From Mycobacterium arosiense ATCC BAA-1401 = DSM 45069 (GTDB lineage: Bacteria; Actinomycetota; Actinomycetes; Mycobacteriales; Mycobacteriaceae): DNA of 64,000 nucleotides. Numbering within the stretch: the stretch's first letter is position 1; each line of letters begins with the position of its first letter. Below the pieces are notes generated by a model. The model was given only the letters and a program-made list of their open reading frames with translations, did no database searches and was not told where the DNA came from. This document shows, one piece after another, positions 42,475-54,503 of the stretch. The stretch lies in contig NZ_MVHG01000009.1 in assembly GCF_002086125.1 (NCBI RefSeq), positions 1 through 64,000 of the forward strand, written 5' to 3'. A program made the translations under genes and the position numbers.

Positions 42475-43824
42475 GTGGCTTCATCAACGAGTCCGGCGCA
42501 CCGTTGCGCCGGGGAATGGTTGGCCACGGTGTGGGACTTCGAAACGGACGCCGAGTACCAGGCAAAGCTGGACTGGGTCGCAAAATTCATGACCGAAGAG
42601 CTGGAACCGCTCGACCTGGTCGCACTCGACCCGTACGACAAGAAGAACGCCGAGATGATGGCCATCTTGCGGCCCTTGCAGCAGCAGGTGAAGGACCAGG
42701 GGCTGTGGGCCGCGCACCTGCGCCCGGAGCTGGGGGGCCAGGGCTTCGGTCAGGTCAAGTTGGCGCTGCTCAACGAAATTCTGGGGCGCTCGCGCTGGGC
42801 CCCGTCGGTGTTCGGCTGTCAGGCGCCGGATTCCGGCAACGCCGAGATCCTCGCCCTGTTCGGCACCGACGAGCAGAAGGCCCGCTACCTGCGGCCGCTG
42901 CTGGACGGAGAAATCACCTCCTGCTATTCGATGACCGAACCGCAAGGCGGTTCTGACCCAGGCCAGTTCGTCACCGCCGCAACCCGAGACGGCGACTACT
43001 GGGTCATCAACGGGGAGAAGTGGTTTTCCACCAACGCCAAACACGCGTCGTTCTTCATCGTCATGGCGGTCACCAATTCCGAGGCCCGCACCTACGACAA
43101 GATGTCGCTGTTCATCGTCCCGGCCGAAACTGCGGGCATCGAGATCGTGCGCAATGTCGGCGTCGGGGCGGAATCGTCGCAGCGCGCCACCCACGGCTAC
43201 GTTCGTTACAACGACGTCCGGGTGCCCGCCGACCATGTGCTGGGCGGTGAGGGACAGGCGTTCATGATCGCGCAGACGCGGCTCGGCGGCGGCCGAATTC
43301 ACCACGCTATGCGGACAATTGCGTTGGCCCGCAGCGCCTTTGACATGATGTGCGAGCGTGCGGTGTCACGCAAGACCCGACACGGCCGGCTGGCCGATTT
43401 CCAGATGACCCAGGAGAAGATCGCCGACAGCTGGATCCAGATCGAGCAGTTCCGGCTGTTGGTGCTGCGCACCGCGTGGTTGATCGACAAACATCACGAC
43501 TACCAGAAGGTGCGTCGCGACATCGCCGCGGTGAAAGTGGCGATGCCCCAGGTGCTGCACGACGTCGCGCAACGCGCCATGCACCTGCACGGCGCGCTCG
43601 GCGTCTCGGATGAGATGCCCTTCGTCAAGATGTTGGTGGCCGCCGAGTCGCTGGGCATCGCCGACGGCGCCACCGAGCTGCACAAGATGACGGTCGCCCG
43701 CCGGACCCTGCGCGAATACGAGCCGGTGACAACGCCTTTCCCGTCGGCCCACATACCGACGCGGCGCGCCGAAGCCCAGGCGCGACTGGCCGAGCGCCTC
43801 GAACACGCCATCGCCGAGTTCTAG
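42475..43824 (+). CDS. fadE1: Acyl-CoA dehydrogenase FadE1
   Basis: A 449-aa acyl-CoA dehydrogenase of the same ACAD10/11-like branch as FadE2: CYSMTEPQGGSDPGQFVTAA, NGEKWFSTNAKHASFFIVMA, GGGRIHHAMRTIALARSAFD and LHGALGVSDEMPFVK. It acts in beta-oxidation of an unknown acyl-CoA. GTG 42475 gives nearly the length of M. tuberculosis Rv0131c; TTG at about 42520 is the only obvious alternative. Convergent with htdZ. Confidence 0.93.
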   Translation: MASSTSPAHRCAGEWLATVWDFETDAEYQAKLDWVAKFMTEELEPLDLVALDPYDKKNAEMMAILRPLQQQVKDQGLWAAHLRPELGGQGFGQVKLALLNEILGRSRWAPSVFGCQAPDSGNAEILALFGTDEQKARYLRPLLDGEITSCYSMTEPQGGSDPGQFVTAATRDGDYWVINGEKWFSTNAKHASFFIVMAVTNSEARTYDKMSLFIVPAETAGIEIVRNVGVGAESSQRATHGYVRYNDVRVPADHVLGGEGQAFMIAQTRLGGGRIHHAMRTIALARSAFDMMCERAVSRKTRHGRLADFQMTQEKIADSWIQIEQFRLLVLRTAWLIDKHHDYQKVRRDIAAVKVAMPQVLHDVAQRAMHLHGALGVSDEMPFVKMLVAAESLGIADGATELHKMTVARRTLREYEPVTTPFPSAHIPTRRAEAQARLAERLEHAIAEF

Positions 43825-43862
43825 GTGACCCGCCCAGCCGGGCCGGCGTTCGCCGCCCGCGC

Positions 43863-44318
43863 TCAGCTGATGTAGCGGACGATGCTCTCGGCCACGCACG
43901 CCGGCCTGGCCGACCCCTCGATCTCGACGGTGGTCGAGATGGTCGCCTGCACTGCGCCGTTACCCACGTCGTCGACGCTGACCAACGAACTCTGGGCGCG
44001 CACCCGGGAGCCGACCGGAACCGGAGCGGGGAAGCGAACCTTGTTGAGGCCGTAGTTGATTGCCAGCTTGATGCCGTTGACGGTGTAGATCTGGTGCTGC
44101 AGCCGGGGCAGCAGCGCCAAGGTCATGAAACCGTGGGCGATGGTCTTGCCGAACGGGCCCGACGCGGCTCGTTCCGGGTCGACGTGGATCCACTGGTGAT
44201 CGCCGGTCGCATCGGCGAACAGGTTGACGTCTTCCTGGGTGATGGTGACCCATTCGCTGTGCCCGAGGGCTTCGCCCGCCGCGCCGGCGAGCTCGGTGAC
44301 TGATTCGAAGGTGCGCAT
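43863..44318 (-). CDS. htdZ: (3R)-hydroxyacyl-CoA dehydratase HtdZ
   Basis: A 151-aa single hot-dog MaoC-like hydratase, same length as Rv0130. Catalytic Asp40 and His45 are in the hydratase motif FADATGDHQWIHVDPERA. It hydrates or dehydrates enoyl/3-hydroxyacyl-CoA. AAGGAGAACGTCGA before ATG 44318 fixes the start. Longer upstream frame is rejected because it runs through the promoter of the acidic small protein. Confidence 0.93.
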   Translation of the reverse strand: MRTFESVTELAGAAGEALGHSEWVTITQEDVNLFADATGDHQWIHVDPERAASGPFGKTIAHGFMTLALLPRLQHQIYTVNGIKLAINYGLNKVRFPAPVPVGSRVRAQSSLVSVDDVGNGAVQATISTTVEIEGSARPACVAESIVRYIS

Positions 44319-44382
44319 TCGACGTTCTCCTTGGTTTCGGCTGCTAACAATAGCGCCGGGGTGTGAGGGCGACACGGCCACC

Positions 44383-44407
44383 GTTTCATATGAGCTGACG
44401 AGGGAAC
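44383..44407 (+). promoter_or_regulatory. Sigma-F-like promoter of the 57-residue acidic protein
   Basis: GTTT (44383-44386), 15 nt, GGGAAC (44402-44407). The -10 differs from GGGTAC by one base; it is 39 bp before the ATG at 44447. Confidence 0.45.
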
Positions 44408-44446
44408 CCCACCGCAGACTCCGCCTCCACAGAAAAGGAAGCCACC

Positions 44447-44620
44447 ATGCCAGACCGCCAGAGCCACAAGACCGAGGAAGATGTAGACGCTGAGAACCAC
44501 CAAACTCAGTCTCGCGCCGCCGAGGGCGAGGAAGACGGCTCATACGTGGGCGCGGCGGGCTCCGACGATTCGTTCGACGCCGGTGAGTCCGGCGCCGAAG
44601 CCCGCAGTCAAGACGGCTAG
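44447..44620 (+). CDS. Small acidic hypothetical protein
   Basis: A 57-residue, highly acidic, probably disordered protein starting MPDRQSHKTEEDVDAENHQT and ending GAEARSQDG. AAAAGGAA lies 5 nt before the ATG, and a sigma-F-like promoter is 39 bp upstream. Codon use has the usual GC-rich third positions. No domain recognised. Its composition resembles the DUF5709 protein at 37804, also behind a sigma-F-like element. It may overlap the leader of the phosphoesterase gene but has its own clear start. Confidence 0.65.
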   Translation: MPDRQSHKTEEDVDAENHQTQSRAAEGEEDGSYVGAAGSDDSFDAGESGAEARSQDG

Positions 44621-44678
44621 CCTCACCCGCGAGGGCGGTACGGCCGGCCGTTGGACCCGCTTGGCGCAAGATGGGCTT

Positions 44679-45176
44679 GTGAGGCTGCTGCTGATTGCCG
44701 ATACCCACATCCCCAAACGCGCCCGTGACCTGCCGGCGCCCGTTTGGGACGAGGTGGCCGCGGCCGACGTCGTCGTGCATGCGGGCGACTGGTTAGCACC
44801 GGAATTCCTCGACGAACTCGAGGCCCGGGCCGCCAGGCTGGTGGGGTGCTGGGGCAACAACGACGGCCCGGCAGTGCGGACGCGACTGCCCGAACGGGCC
44901 GACGTGACGCTGGCCGGGCTGCGGTTGACGGTGGTGCACGAGACCGGCGCCGCGACCGGACGCGAGGCGCGGATGTCGCGGCTCTACCCCGACACCCAGG
45001 TGCTGGTCTTCGGGCACAGCCACATTCCGTGGAACACCACCACCGAAACCGGGTTGCGACTGCTCAATCCCGGGTCACCGACCGACCGCCGCCGCCAACC
45101 GTTCTGCACCTATATGACGGCGAGCGCCACGGACGGCGCGTTGACCGACGTCGCGCTGCATCGCCTGCCGCGGTAG
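44679..45176 (+). CDS. Metallophosphoesterase (YfcE/MJ0936 type)
   Basis: A 165-aa calcineurin-like phosphoesterase with all metal motifs: DTH (8-10), HAGDW (34-38), GNND (59-62), His87, and GHSHIP (112-117). Probably a phosphodiesterase. The start GTG 44679 (VRLLLIADTH) is the normal family start; the upstream in-frame ATG at 44583 would overlap the preceding acidic gene. It may be co-transcribed with that small gene. Confidence 0.83.
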   Translation: MRLLLIADTHIPKRARDLPAPVWDEVAAADVVVHAGDWLAPEFLDELEARAARLVGCWGNNDGPAVRTRLPERADVTLAGLRLTVVHETGAATGREARMSRLYPDTQVLVFGHSHIPWNTTTETGLRLLNPGSPTDRRRQPFCTYMTASATDGALTDVALHRLPR

Positions 45177-45233
45177 CGGGTACATAACCTACGCACAGCG
45201 TCACCACATAGATAGCTCGGCTACAGAGGTATT

Positions 45234-45695
45234 ATGGTGCAAATGAACTCCCGAGCCGATGTGGCGGGCGAGCTGTTCGGCGTCGTCGGCAGGTTCCGCC
45301 GGCAACTGCGCCGGTCCGCGGGTCGCGGGTTCGATTCGTCACGGTTGTCCGAGTCGCAGTCGGAGCTGTTGTGGCTGGTCGGCCGGCGGCCGGGAATCTC
45401 GGTCAGCGCCGCGGCCGCCGAGCTGGGGCTGGTGCCGAACACCGCCTCGACCCTGGTCACCAAGCTGGTGTCCGGCGGGCTGCTGCTGCGGACGGCCGGC
45501 GACAGCGATCGCCGGGTGTGCCAACTGCGGCTCGCCGAACCCGCCCAGCAGGTCGTCGACGCATCCCGCGCCAGCCGGCGGGCACTGCTGTCCGAGGTGA
45601 TCGACGAGCTTGACGACGACCAAATCGAGGCTTTGACAAAAGGATTGGAGGTCCTCGACACGATGACCCGAAAAATGAGAGAGCGGCGATCATGA
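45234..45695 (+). CDS. MarR-family regulator
   Basis: A 153-aa MarR: winged helix ISVSAAAAELGLVPNTASTL and VTKLVSGGLLLRTAGDSDRR (about 55-100) with the Asp-Arg wing motif. AGAGG precedes ATG 45234 (second ATG at 45243). Its stop overlaps the ABC ATPase ATG by 4 nt, so it probably represses the MarR-ABC operon in response to a toxic compound. Confidence 0.87.
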   Translation: MVQMNSRADVAGELFGVVGRFRRQLRRSAGRGFDSSRLSESQSELLWLVGRRPGISVSAAAAELGLVPNTASTLVTKLVSGGLLLRTAGDSDRRVCQLRLAEPAQQVVDASRASRRALLSEVIDELDDDQIEALTKGLEVLDTMTRKMRERRS

Positions 45696-46522
45696 GCGGA
45701 TCGCTGCCGATGGCGGTCGACGCCAGGAACGTGACCTACCGGTACGGCCAGTTCACCGCCGTCGATGACGTGACACTGCAGGTTCGGCCCGGTGAAACCA
45801 TGGGGCTGCTGGGCCCCAATGGCGCCGGCAAGACGACCATGGTCCGGATGCTGACCACGCTGACCCCGGTGCAGCATGGCGATCTGCGCATCTTCGGGAT
45901 GGACGCCCGGAGTCAGACCACCGACATCAGAAGCAATATCGGCTATGTGCCCCAACAGCTTTCGATCGAACCCGCATTGACCGGCAGGCAGAACGTGCAG
46001 TGGTTCGCACGGCTGTACGGGGTGCCGCGCGCCGAGCGCGCCGACCGCGTCGATCAGGCGCTGGTCGCCATGGATCTCATCGAGGTGGCCGACCGGCTGG
46101 CGTCGTCCTACTCCGGTGGCATGGTCCGCCGCCTCGAGGTGGCGCAGGCGTTCGTCAACCGCCCGTCGCTGCTGGTGCTCGATGAGCCGACCGTCGGACT
46201 GGATCCCATCGCGCGTGACGGCGTGTGGGCACAGGTGCAAAAGATGCAGGCCCAGTTCGGCATGACCGTGCTGCTGACCACGCACTACATGGAGGAAGCC
46301 GACGCGCTGTGCGACCGGGTCGCGCTGATGCACCGCGGTCAACTGCGGGCTGTCGGCACACCCGACAGGTTGAAGGCGAAGGTGTCCGCGACCGCCACGC
46401 TCGAGGATGTGTTCCGCCATTACGCGGCATCGGGTCTGGCCGATGAAGCAAATCCCTCGGAAGCCAACGGGACCATTCGCGAAATTCGTTCCAGCAGAGG
46501 GGTTGCTCGCCGTGTCGGTTGA
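45692..46522 (+). CDS. ABC transporter ATP-binding protein (DrrA-like)
   Basis: A 276-aa ATPase: Walker A GPNGAGKT (41-48), signature YSGGMVRRLEVAQA, Walker B LLVLDEPTVGLD, H-loop TTHYMEEADALCD. The arrangement matches daunorubicin-resistance type exporters. Coupled to MarR upstream; the permease start overlaps its last 11 nt. Confidence 0.92.
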   Translation: MSGSLPMAVDARNVTYRYGQFTAVDDVTLQVRPGETMGLLGPNGAGKTTMVRMLTTLTPVQHGDLRIFGMDARSQTTDIRSNIGYVPQQLSIEPALTGRQNVQWFARLYGVPRAERADRVDQALVAMDLIEVADRLASSYSGGMVRRLEVAQAFVNRPSLLVLDEPTVGLDPIARDGVWAQVQKMQAQFGMTVLLTTHYMEEADALCDRVALMHRGQLRAVGTPDRLKAKVSATATLEDVFRHYAASGLADEANPSEANGTIREIRSSRGVARRVG

Positions 46523-47330
46523 TAGCGCGGTGGCCGCAACACTGCATCGCGCGCCGCACGGTTGGCAACGAGTCGGCGCGTTGGCCAGCCGCATCGGGGC
46601 GTTTGCGATCGTCGAACTGCAGAAGCTGCAGCACGACCGGACCGAACTGGTCACCCGGATGGTGCAACCCGCGCTGTGGCTGTTGATCTTCGGGACCACG
46701 TTCAGTCACTTACATGTCATCCCCACCGGATCGGTGTCGTATCTGGCGTTCCTGGCGCCAGGGATCATCGCCCAGTCCGCGCTGTTCATCTCCATTTTCT
46801 ATGGGATACAGATCATTTGGGATCGAGACGCCGGCGTGCTCGCCAAGCTCATGGTGACGCCGGCGCCGGCGTCGGCGCTGATCACCGGCAAAGCGTTTGC
46901 GGCCGGGGTCCGTTCGGTGGCCCAGGTGGTCGGCGTGTTGGCGCTGGCGTACGTGATGGGCGTCGGCCTGACGGTCAATCCGCTGCGAATCGTGGCGGCG
47001 ATGGCCATCGTCATGCTCGGCGCCGCGTTCTTCGCCTGCCTGTCCATGACGCTGGCGGGCCTGGTGCGCAGTCGCGACCGCCTGATGGGGATCGGGCAAG
47101 CGATCACGATGCCGTTGTTCTTCGCGTCCAACGCCCTGTATCCGGTGGACGTGATGCCGGCGTGGCTGCACGTGCTCAGCAAGGTCAATCCGCTCAGTTA
47201 CGAAGTGAACGCGCTGCGCGCACTGTTGATCGGCACCCCGTTCAACCCCGCGGACATCGCGGTGCTGGTGGTGGCCGCCGTGCTCGGAATCGTCACGGCT
47301 TCAACGCTTTTGCGTCGTTTGGTGGCATGA
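46512..47330 (+). CDS. ABC-2 type permease (DrrB-like)
   Basis: A 272-aa permease with about six membrane helices (ALWLLIFGTTFSHLHVIPTG, YLAFLAPGIIAQSALFISIF, ALAYVMGVGLTVNPLRIVAA, AFFACLSMTLAGLVRSRDRL, PLFFASNALYPVDVMPAWLH, then IAVLVVAAVLGIVTA). The family signature SNALYPVDVMPAWL is present. GTG 46512 with AGAGGGG nine bases upstream is chosen; the frame stays open to 46407 but overlaps the ATPase. The pair exports a drug or lipid of unknown nature. Confidence 0.88.
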   Translation: MSVDSAVAATLHRAPHGWQRVGALASRIGAFAIVELQKLQHDRTELVTRMVQPALWLLIFGTTFSHLHVIPTGSVSYLAFLAPGIIAQSALFISIFYGIQIIWDRDAGVLAKLMVTPAPASALITGKAFAAGVRSVAQVVGVLALAYVMGVGLTVNPLRIVAAMAIVMLGAAFFACLSMTLAGLVRSRDRLMGIGQAITMPLFFASNALYPVDVMPAWLHVLSKVNPLSYEVNALRALLIGTPFNPADIAVLVVAAVLGIVTASTLLRRLVA

Positions 47331-47400
47331 CTCGCCGCCGGCGGTAATAGCGCATGGGCTGACCCATCGCAAGGTGGTTGCACGGTTCCGATAGCCGATC

Positions 47401-48615
<1,215 letters not shown>

Positions 48616-48626
48616 CCCCCTGGCGG

Positions 48627-48676
48627 GCATCGGCAGTAGCGCACCGGTCAGCCGCTACTGCCGATGCTCTTTTTTT
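48627..48676 (+). terminator. Intrinsic terminator of fbpC
   Basis: A perfect 15-bp stem (48627-48641 with 48653-48667), an 11-nt loop, then a run of seven T (48670-48676). Canonical rho-independent terminators with a T tract are uncommon in mycobacteria. Confidence 0.88.
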
Positions 48677-48677
48677 C

Positions 48678-49370
48678 TCACGTCTCGTCGAGCAGGGCGC
48701 GCCGGTCGGAGTGGAAATAGGTGTAGCCGGTGGTCAACCCGCACACGGTTGTCGCCACCACCAACATCCATGTCCCGTTGACGACGAGGCTGATGATGCC
48801 GCCCACGGTGGCGCCCAGCATGAAACTGGCGAACAACAGAAAGTAGCCCATCCAGTCGGCCGCCGTCCCGCCCGCGATGTGGCGCTCGATGCCCTGGCCC
48901 ATCTTCACCAGCGTCCCGGTGACGTAGCTCAGCGGCACCGACACCTCACCGTCCTCGACGAACGACGTGTTCAAAGCGCCGATGCCGAAGGCCACCAACA
49001 TGATTGGCGCAAAATCGAGCAGATTTTCGGTCCAGCCCTCGTCGATGACGTCCGTCACGGTGGCCGCCGCCAGGCTGAACGTCGTCAGCACGGTGGGACC
49101 GTGCGGGTGCGCCACCCAGAAGTGCCGTCGGCATACCGACGCGATGATCACGCCGGCGACGAAGCACAAGATCAACACACCGGCAGACATCGACAGCACC
49201 ACGTCCCCGCGGAAGAACCCCAGCGCCGCCCGCTGGGCGTTGCCGGTCATGAAGGTCACAAAGTACCCGGCGGAATGCGTGTAGGCGGTCGCCCCCAAGA
49301 TCCCGGCCAGCACGGCCAGCACCCACGACAACCGCGACTCGCTGTTGTTGATCTCGTTCGGCACACGCAC
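48678..49370 (-). CDS. YoaK/DUF1275 family membrane protein
   Basis: A 230-aa protein with about six helices (LSWVLAVLAGILGATAYTHS, GVLILCFVAGVIIASV, YFLLFASFMLGATVGGII, MLVVATTVCGLTTGYTY). DUF1275 signature TYTHSAGYFVTFMTGN-like residues lie near the N-terminus. Function unknown. Start GTG 49370. It occupies the position of Rv0128 and is followed downstream by the fbpC terminator; upstream on the same strand is mak, 62 bp away. Confidence 0.83.
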   Translation of the reverse strand: MRVPNEINNSESRLSWVLAVLAGILGATAYTHSAGYFVTFMTGNAQRAALGFFRGDVVLSMSAGVLILCFVAGVIIASVCRRHFWVAHPHGPTVLTTFSLAAATVTDVIDEGWTENLLDFAPIMLVAFGIGALNTSFVEDGEVSVPLSYVTGTLVKMGQGIERHIAGGTAADWMGYFLLFASFMLGATVGGIISLVVNGTWMLVVATTVCGLTTGYTYFHSDRRALLDET

Positions 49371-49432
49371 ATGCTGTCAGACAGTCACGGCGCACGCAGC
49401 GCCCGCGAGGCCGGGCCGAAGGCGGCAAACCG

Positions 49433-50782
49433 CTACATCGCGGTGAGACGAGTGATGGAGCGCAACGGAATCGGCAGCCAACCCGGCCGGTGCCGCGCTT
49501 CGTATCCGGCCTCGTAGACGGCCTTGTCGAGCTCGTAGGCGGCCAGCAGCTGCGCCGAATCGCGCGGGTCCGTCCCGGAGGCCGCCGCGTAGCCGTCGCA
49601 GAATGCGCTCCGGTTGCGCTCGACCCACTCCCGGGCCCGGGCCGCCAACTGCTTGTCGTCGGCATGGTCGACCAATGGCCCGTACGCCGCGTACTCGAAC
49701 GAGCGCAGCACGCCAGCCACGTCGCGCAGGGGTGAATCGGGTGCGCGACGTTCCTCGAGCGGCTGTCCCGGTTCGCCCTCGAAGTCGATGAGCAGCCAGC
49801 GCTCCGGCGTGCGCAGCACCTGGCCCAGGTGCAGATCGCCGTGGACGCGCTGCACGGTGATCGTCTCGGTGACCAGCTTGCCGAACCGCTCTTCGATCGT
49901 CGCCGCGTGCGCCTCGAGCTCGGGCACCAGGGCCGCGGTCGCGGACAGCCGCGCCAGCACGTTGTCCACCGGGAACGCGGCCTGCGAGGTTCCGAGGGTC
50001 TCGGCCAGCGTGGCGTGCACGGAAGCCACGGCTTCGCCGAGCCGATAGGACTCGCCGGCGAAGTCGCCGCCCACCTCGTACGCATACAGGTCGCCCTCGG
50101 CGAACAGGTCGCGAACGCTCGCGGTGGCCATCGCCCAGCCTTCCGCGGAGTTGGCGGCGAATTCGGTCACCATGCCCAACGGCCACGCCGCATCGGCGCT
50201 GCCGTTCGAACCGGTCATCTCGTAGGTGCCCAGCAGCCGCGCGACGTGCGGGTTGCCGGCCCGGCCGAGCACACGGTTCAGCTCGATGTCGGGGTTGATG
50301 CCGCTGCTGATTCGGCGGAACACCTTGAAGATGGCGTCGCGGTCGAAGATGACGCTGGTGTTGGACTGTTCGGCGTCCGAGACGTGCGCCATCGCCTCCA
50401 GCGGAAGCTCCACGCCGGGCTCTTTGACGAAAACCACCTCGGCGCCCGACGCGTTACGCACGGACGACGAGTCGATCAGGGAGAGCAGAAACCGCGGCGC
50501 CTCGGCGTCGTACATCGCGTCGAACGCGGTCCGGTCGTCGGCGGAGCCGATGGTGGCAACGCTGCTGTACTCGGACACCGGTGCGGCATCCCATCGCACG
50601 ATCACCTGGTACCGGTGGCGTGAGCCGTCGGCGTAGTCGGCGTCGACGAGGACCAGGTCGAGGTCGTCGTCGAGCGGGACCACGACGCCGGACTCGGCGC
50701 GCGACAGTTGCCGGTTCCGTCCGGCGTACCACCGTTGCTGTGGAAGCCACTCGGACCAAGGCAGCTTGGCTGGCTGAGTCAT
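49433..50782 (-). CDS. mak: Maltokinase
   Basis: A 449-aa maltokinase (Pep2) that phosphorylates maltose to maltose-1-phosphate, the GlgE substrate for alpha-glucan synthesis. The aminoglycoside-phosphotransferase-like catalytic segment [20 protein letters not shown] and [13 protein letters not shown] is clear, with [20 protein letters not shown] in the N-terminal lobe. ATG 50782 has AGGAG 8 nt upstream; the frame opens at a GTG at 50791 too close to it. Operon with treS (61 bp gap), as in Rv0126-Rv0127. Confidence 0.95.
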   Translation of the reverse strand: MTQPAKLPWSEWLPQQRWYAGRNRQLSRAESGVVVPLDDDLDLVLVDADYADGSRHRYQVIVRWDAAPVSEYSSVATIGSADDRTAFDAMYDAEAPRFLLSLIDSSSVRNASGAEVVFVKEPGVELPLEAMAHVSDAEQSNTSVIFDRDAIFKVFRRISSGINPDIELNRVLGRAGNPHVARLLGTYEMTGSNGSADAAWPLGMVTEFAANSAEGWAMATASVRDLFAEGDLYAYEVGGDFAGESYRLGEAVASVHATLAETLGTSQAAFPVDNVLARLSATAALVPELEAHAATIEERFGKLVTETITVQRVHGDLHLGQVLRTPERWLLIDFEGEPGQPLEERRAPDSPLRDVAGVLRSFEYAAYGPLVDHADDKQLAARAREWVERNRSAFCDGYAAASGTDPRDSAQLLAAYELDKAVYEAGYEARHRPGWLPIPLRSITRLTAM

Positions 50783-50843
50783 TTGCGCCACTCCTGTTCT
50801 TGCGCACCAGTCTGCCCCGTCGCGGCGGTACCGTGAACGCGCC

Positions 50844-52616
<1,773 letters not shown>

Positions 52617-52736
52617 CAAATCCACGATGCCACGGATACCCTGGGCGCGACGTTCGGAATCACGCCCACACGCGTGTGACGAAACACGCTTGGTGCCAAA
52701 CCAATTGACCACGACGGCGTCTCGCCGGCGTGGATG

Positions 52737-53822
52737 TCAGGCCGGCGGACCCTCCGCCAGGGTGATGTTCGCGACGCGCTCACCGCCGTCATTGGACCGG
52801 TAGTGCACGGCGATGGTGTCACCGGGATGATGCGGGACCAGCACCTCGGTCATGGACGTCGCCCCGGTGATTGCGACGTTGTCGACGCCGGTGATCACGT
52901 CACCGGGCGCGATGCCGGCGGCCCCGGCGGGACCCGTGCTGACCACCCGCTGCACCCGGGCGCCGTTGCCGTTGTTGTCCATCACACCCAGCCCAAGAAA
53001 CGCCGTGGGACCGACGTGAACCGTGTTCGAGCCGGCGCCGGCCCGGATCTGCCCGGCGACGCCCATCGCGCGTCCGATCGGGATGGCGAAGCCCTGCCCG
53101 CCGGACATCTTGTAGCTGTCGGTGGCGGCCGTGTCCACGCCGATCACCTGCCCGGCGTTGTTCACCAAGGGCCCGCCGGAGTCGCCCGGCTTGATCGGGG
53201 CGTCCGCCTGGATCAGGCCGCCCAGGCTCTCCTGCGCGCCGGTCAGGGTGTCCGTCGCCGAGACGCTCTGGTTCAGCGCGACGACCTTGCCGGCCACCGC
53301 ATTGGGGGTGCCGCCCTGGCCGTTGACGTTTCCGAGCGCGACGACCGGCTCTCCCACCGTGGCCGCCCCGCCGATCGCGGCGGTGGGCAGGCCGGACGCG
53401 CCGCGCAGTTGCAGCACCGCGATGTCCTGTGTGCGGTCGTAGCCGATCACATCGACGGCGTAGGTCTGCCCGTTGCCGACGTCGAACGCGCTGATGTCGG
53501 TGGCACCGGAGATCACGTGGTTATTGGTCAGCACGACGCCGTTGGGATCGATCACGATGCCGGTCCCTGCCCCCACCGCGTTGTTGTAGCCGAACTTGGT
53601 GTCGATGTTGACCACCTGCGGCCCGACCTGACCCACCATCGCCGACGGATCCAGCGGCGCCTGGGGACGATCGGTGGTGTACCGATCCAGCGACAGGTTC
53701 GATGGCGACGCCGATGCCGGCGCAAGGCCCACACCGGATCCCAAGCCGAGGCCCAGTCCGGCCACGGTCAGCACGCTCACCAGCCATGACCACCGGACCG
53801 CGCGGCGGTGCGATTTGCCCAT
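52737..53822 (-). CDS. pepA: Serine protease PepA with PDZ domain
   Basis: A 361-aa secreted trypsin-like (HtrA-related) protease. Signal peptide/membrane helix about 11-39 ending ASA. The triad is His102 (TNNHVISG), Asp133 (DRTQDIAVL) and Ser215 (KPGDSGGP). A PDZ domain occupies about 255-350. ATG 53822 lies behind AGGAGG with a 9-nt gap. Equivalent of Rv0125 (antigen Mtb32A). Divergent from the PPOX gene. I do not see the PE_PGRS gene that lies nearby in M. tuberculosis. Confidence 0.95.
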   Translation of the reverse strand: MGKSHRRAVRWSWLVSVLTVAGLGLGLGSGVGLAPASASPSNLSLDRYTTDRPQAPLDPSAMVGQVGPQVVNIDTKFGYNNAVGAGTGIVIDPNGVVLTNNHVISGATDISAFDVGNGQTYAVDVIGYDRTQDIAVLQLRGASGLPTAAIGGAATVGEPVVALGNVNGQGGTPNAVAGKVVALNQSVSATDTLTGAQESLGGLIQADAPIKPGDSGGPLVNNAGQVIGVDTAATDSYKMSGGQGFAIPIGRAMGVAGQIRAGAGSNTVHVGPTAFLGLGVMDNNGNGARVQRVVSTGPAGAAGIAPGDVITGVDNVAITGATSMTEVLVPHHPGDTIAVHYRSNDGGERVANITLAEGPPA

Positions 53823-53946
53823 CGGTGTCACCCTCCTGCTTTGCGGTAGAGAACAAACTGTCCCGGCCTCAAGCTCTTGGCGGCACATTTGTGTGTATAT
53901 AACCGTAATGCAGGTAGCTATGCACGGCACGCGTCAGGTTCGGTCC

Positions 53947-53952
53947 TAGGCT
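53947..53952 (+). promoter_or_regulatory. -10 element of the PPOX gene, leaderless start
   Basis: TAGGCT is 6 nt before GTG 53959, so transcription should begin at the start codon. There is no Shine-Dalgarno, which agrees with a leaderless mRNA. Confidence 0.45.
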
Positions 53953-53958
53953 GACACA

Positions 53959-54384
53959 GTGGGCGATTTCGACCCCAAAGCCGGCTTCACCGGGTCTCCG
54001 GTGGCCCGGCTGGCCACGGTCGCGCCCGGCGGACAACCGCACGTGGTTCCGGTGGTCTTCGCCGTGGCAACCGACGCCCGGGACGGCTCCGACGTGGTGT
54101 ACACGGCCGTCGACGCGAAGCCGAAAACGACACGGCGGCTGCGCCGCCTGGCCAACATCGACAGCAACCCCCGCGTGAGCCTGCTGGTCGACCACTACGC
54201 CGATGATTGGACCCAGCTGTGGTGGGTGCGCGCCGACGGCATCGCCACGATCCACACCGGCGGGGACGCCGTCGACCTCGGATACCGGCTCCTGCGCGCG
54301 AAATACCCTCAGTATCAATCGGTTTCGTTGGACGGTCCGGTGATCGCGGTGGCGGTGCAGCGCTGGTCCGGCTGGCATCACTGA
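53959..54384 (+). CDS. TIGR03668-type PPOX/F420-dependent oxidoreductase (Rv0121c-like)
   Basis: A 141-aa split-barrel flavin/deazaflavin protein: [60 protein letters not shown]. Members of this family bind F420; Rv0121c is the neighbour equivalent. No substrate known. GTG 53959 with -10 TAGGCT indicates a leaderless message. Confidence 0.87.
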   Translation: MGDFDPKAGFTGSPVARLATVAPGGQPHVVPVVFAVATDARDGSDVVYTAVDAKPKTTRRLRRLANIDSNPRVSLLVDHYADDWTQLWWVRADGIATIHTGGDAVDLGYRLLRAKYPQYQSVSLDGPVIAVAVQRWSGWHH

Positions 54385-54503
54385 CCGGAGGGCCCCTTGA
54401 TCTGGCCGGACGGTCTTGTGGTCTACCGAAGTTGGGTGAATGGTAGCTAGATAGGTGCTAGCGAGGTCAGCAACGGTGCACTCGGGCAACCTGGAGGAAA
54501 GCC

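Noticed and set aside
54446..54462. GCTAG/CTAGC inverted repeat before fusA2
   Set aside because: Only 5-bp arms and no adjacent regulator gene; may be chance.
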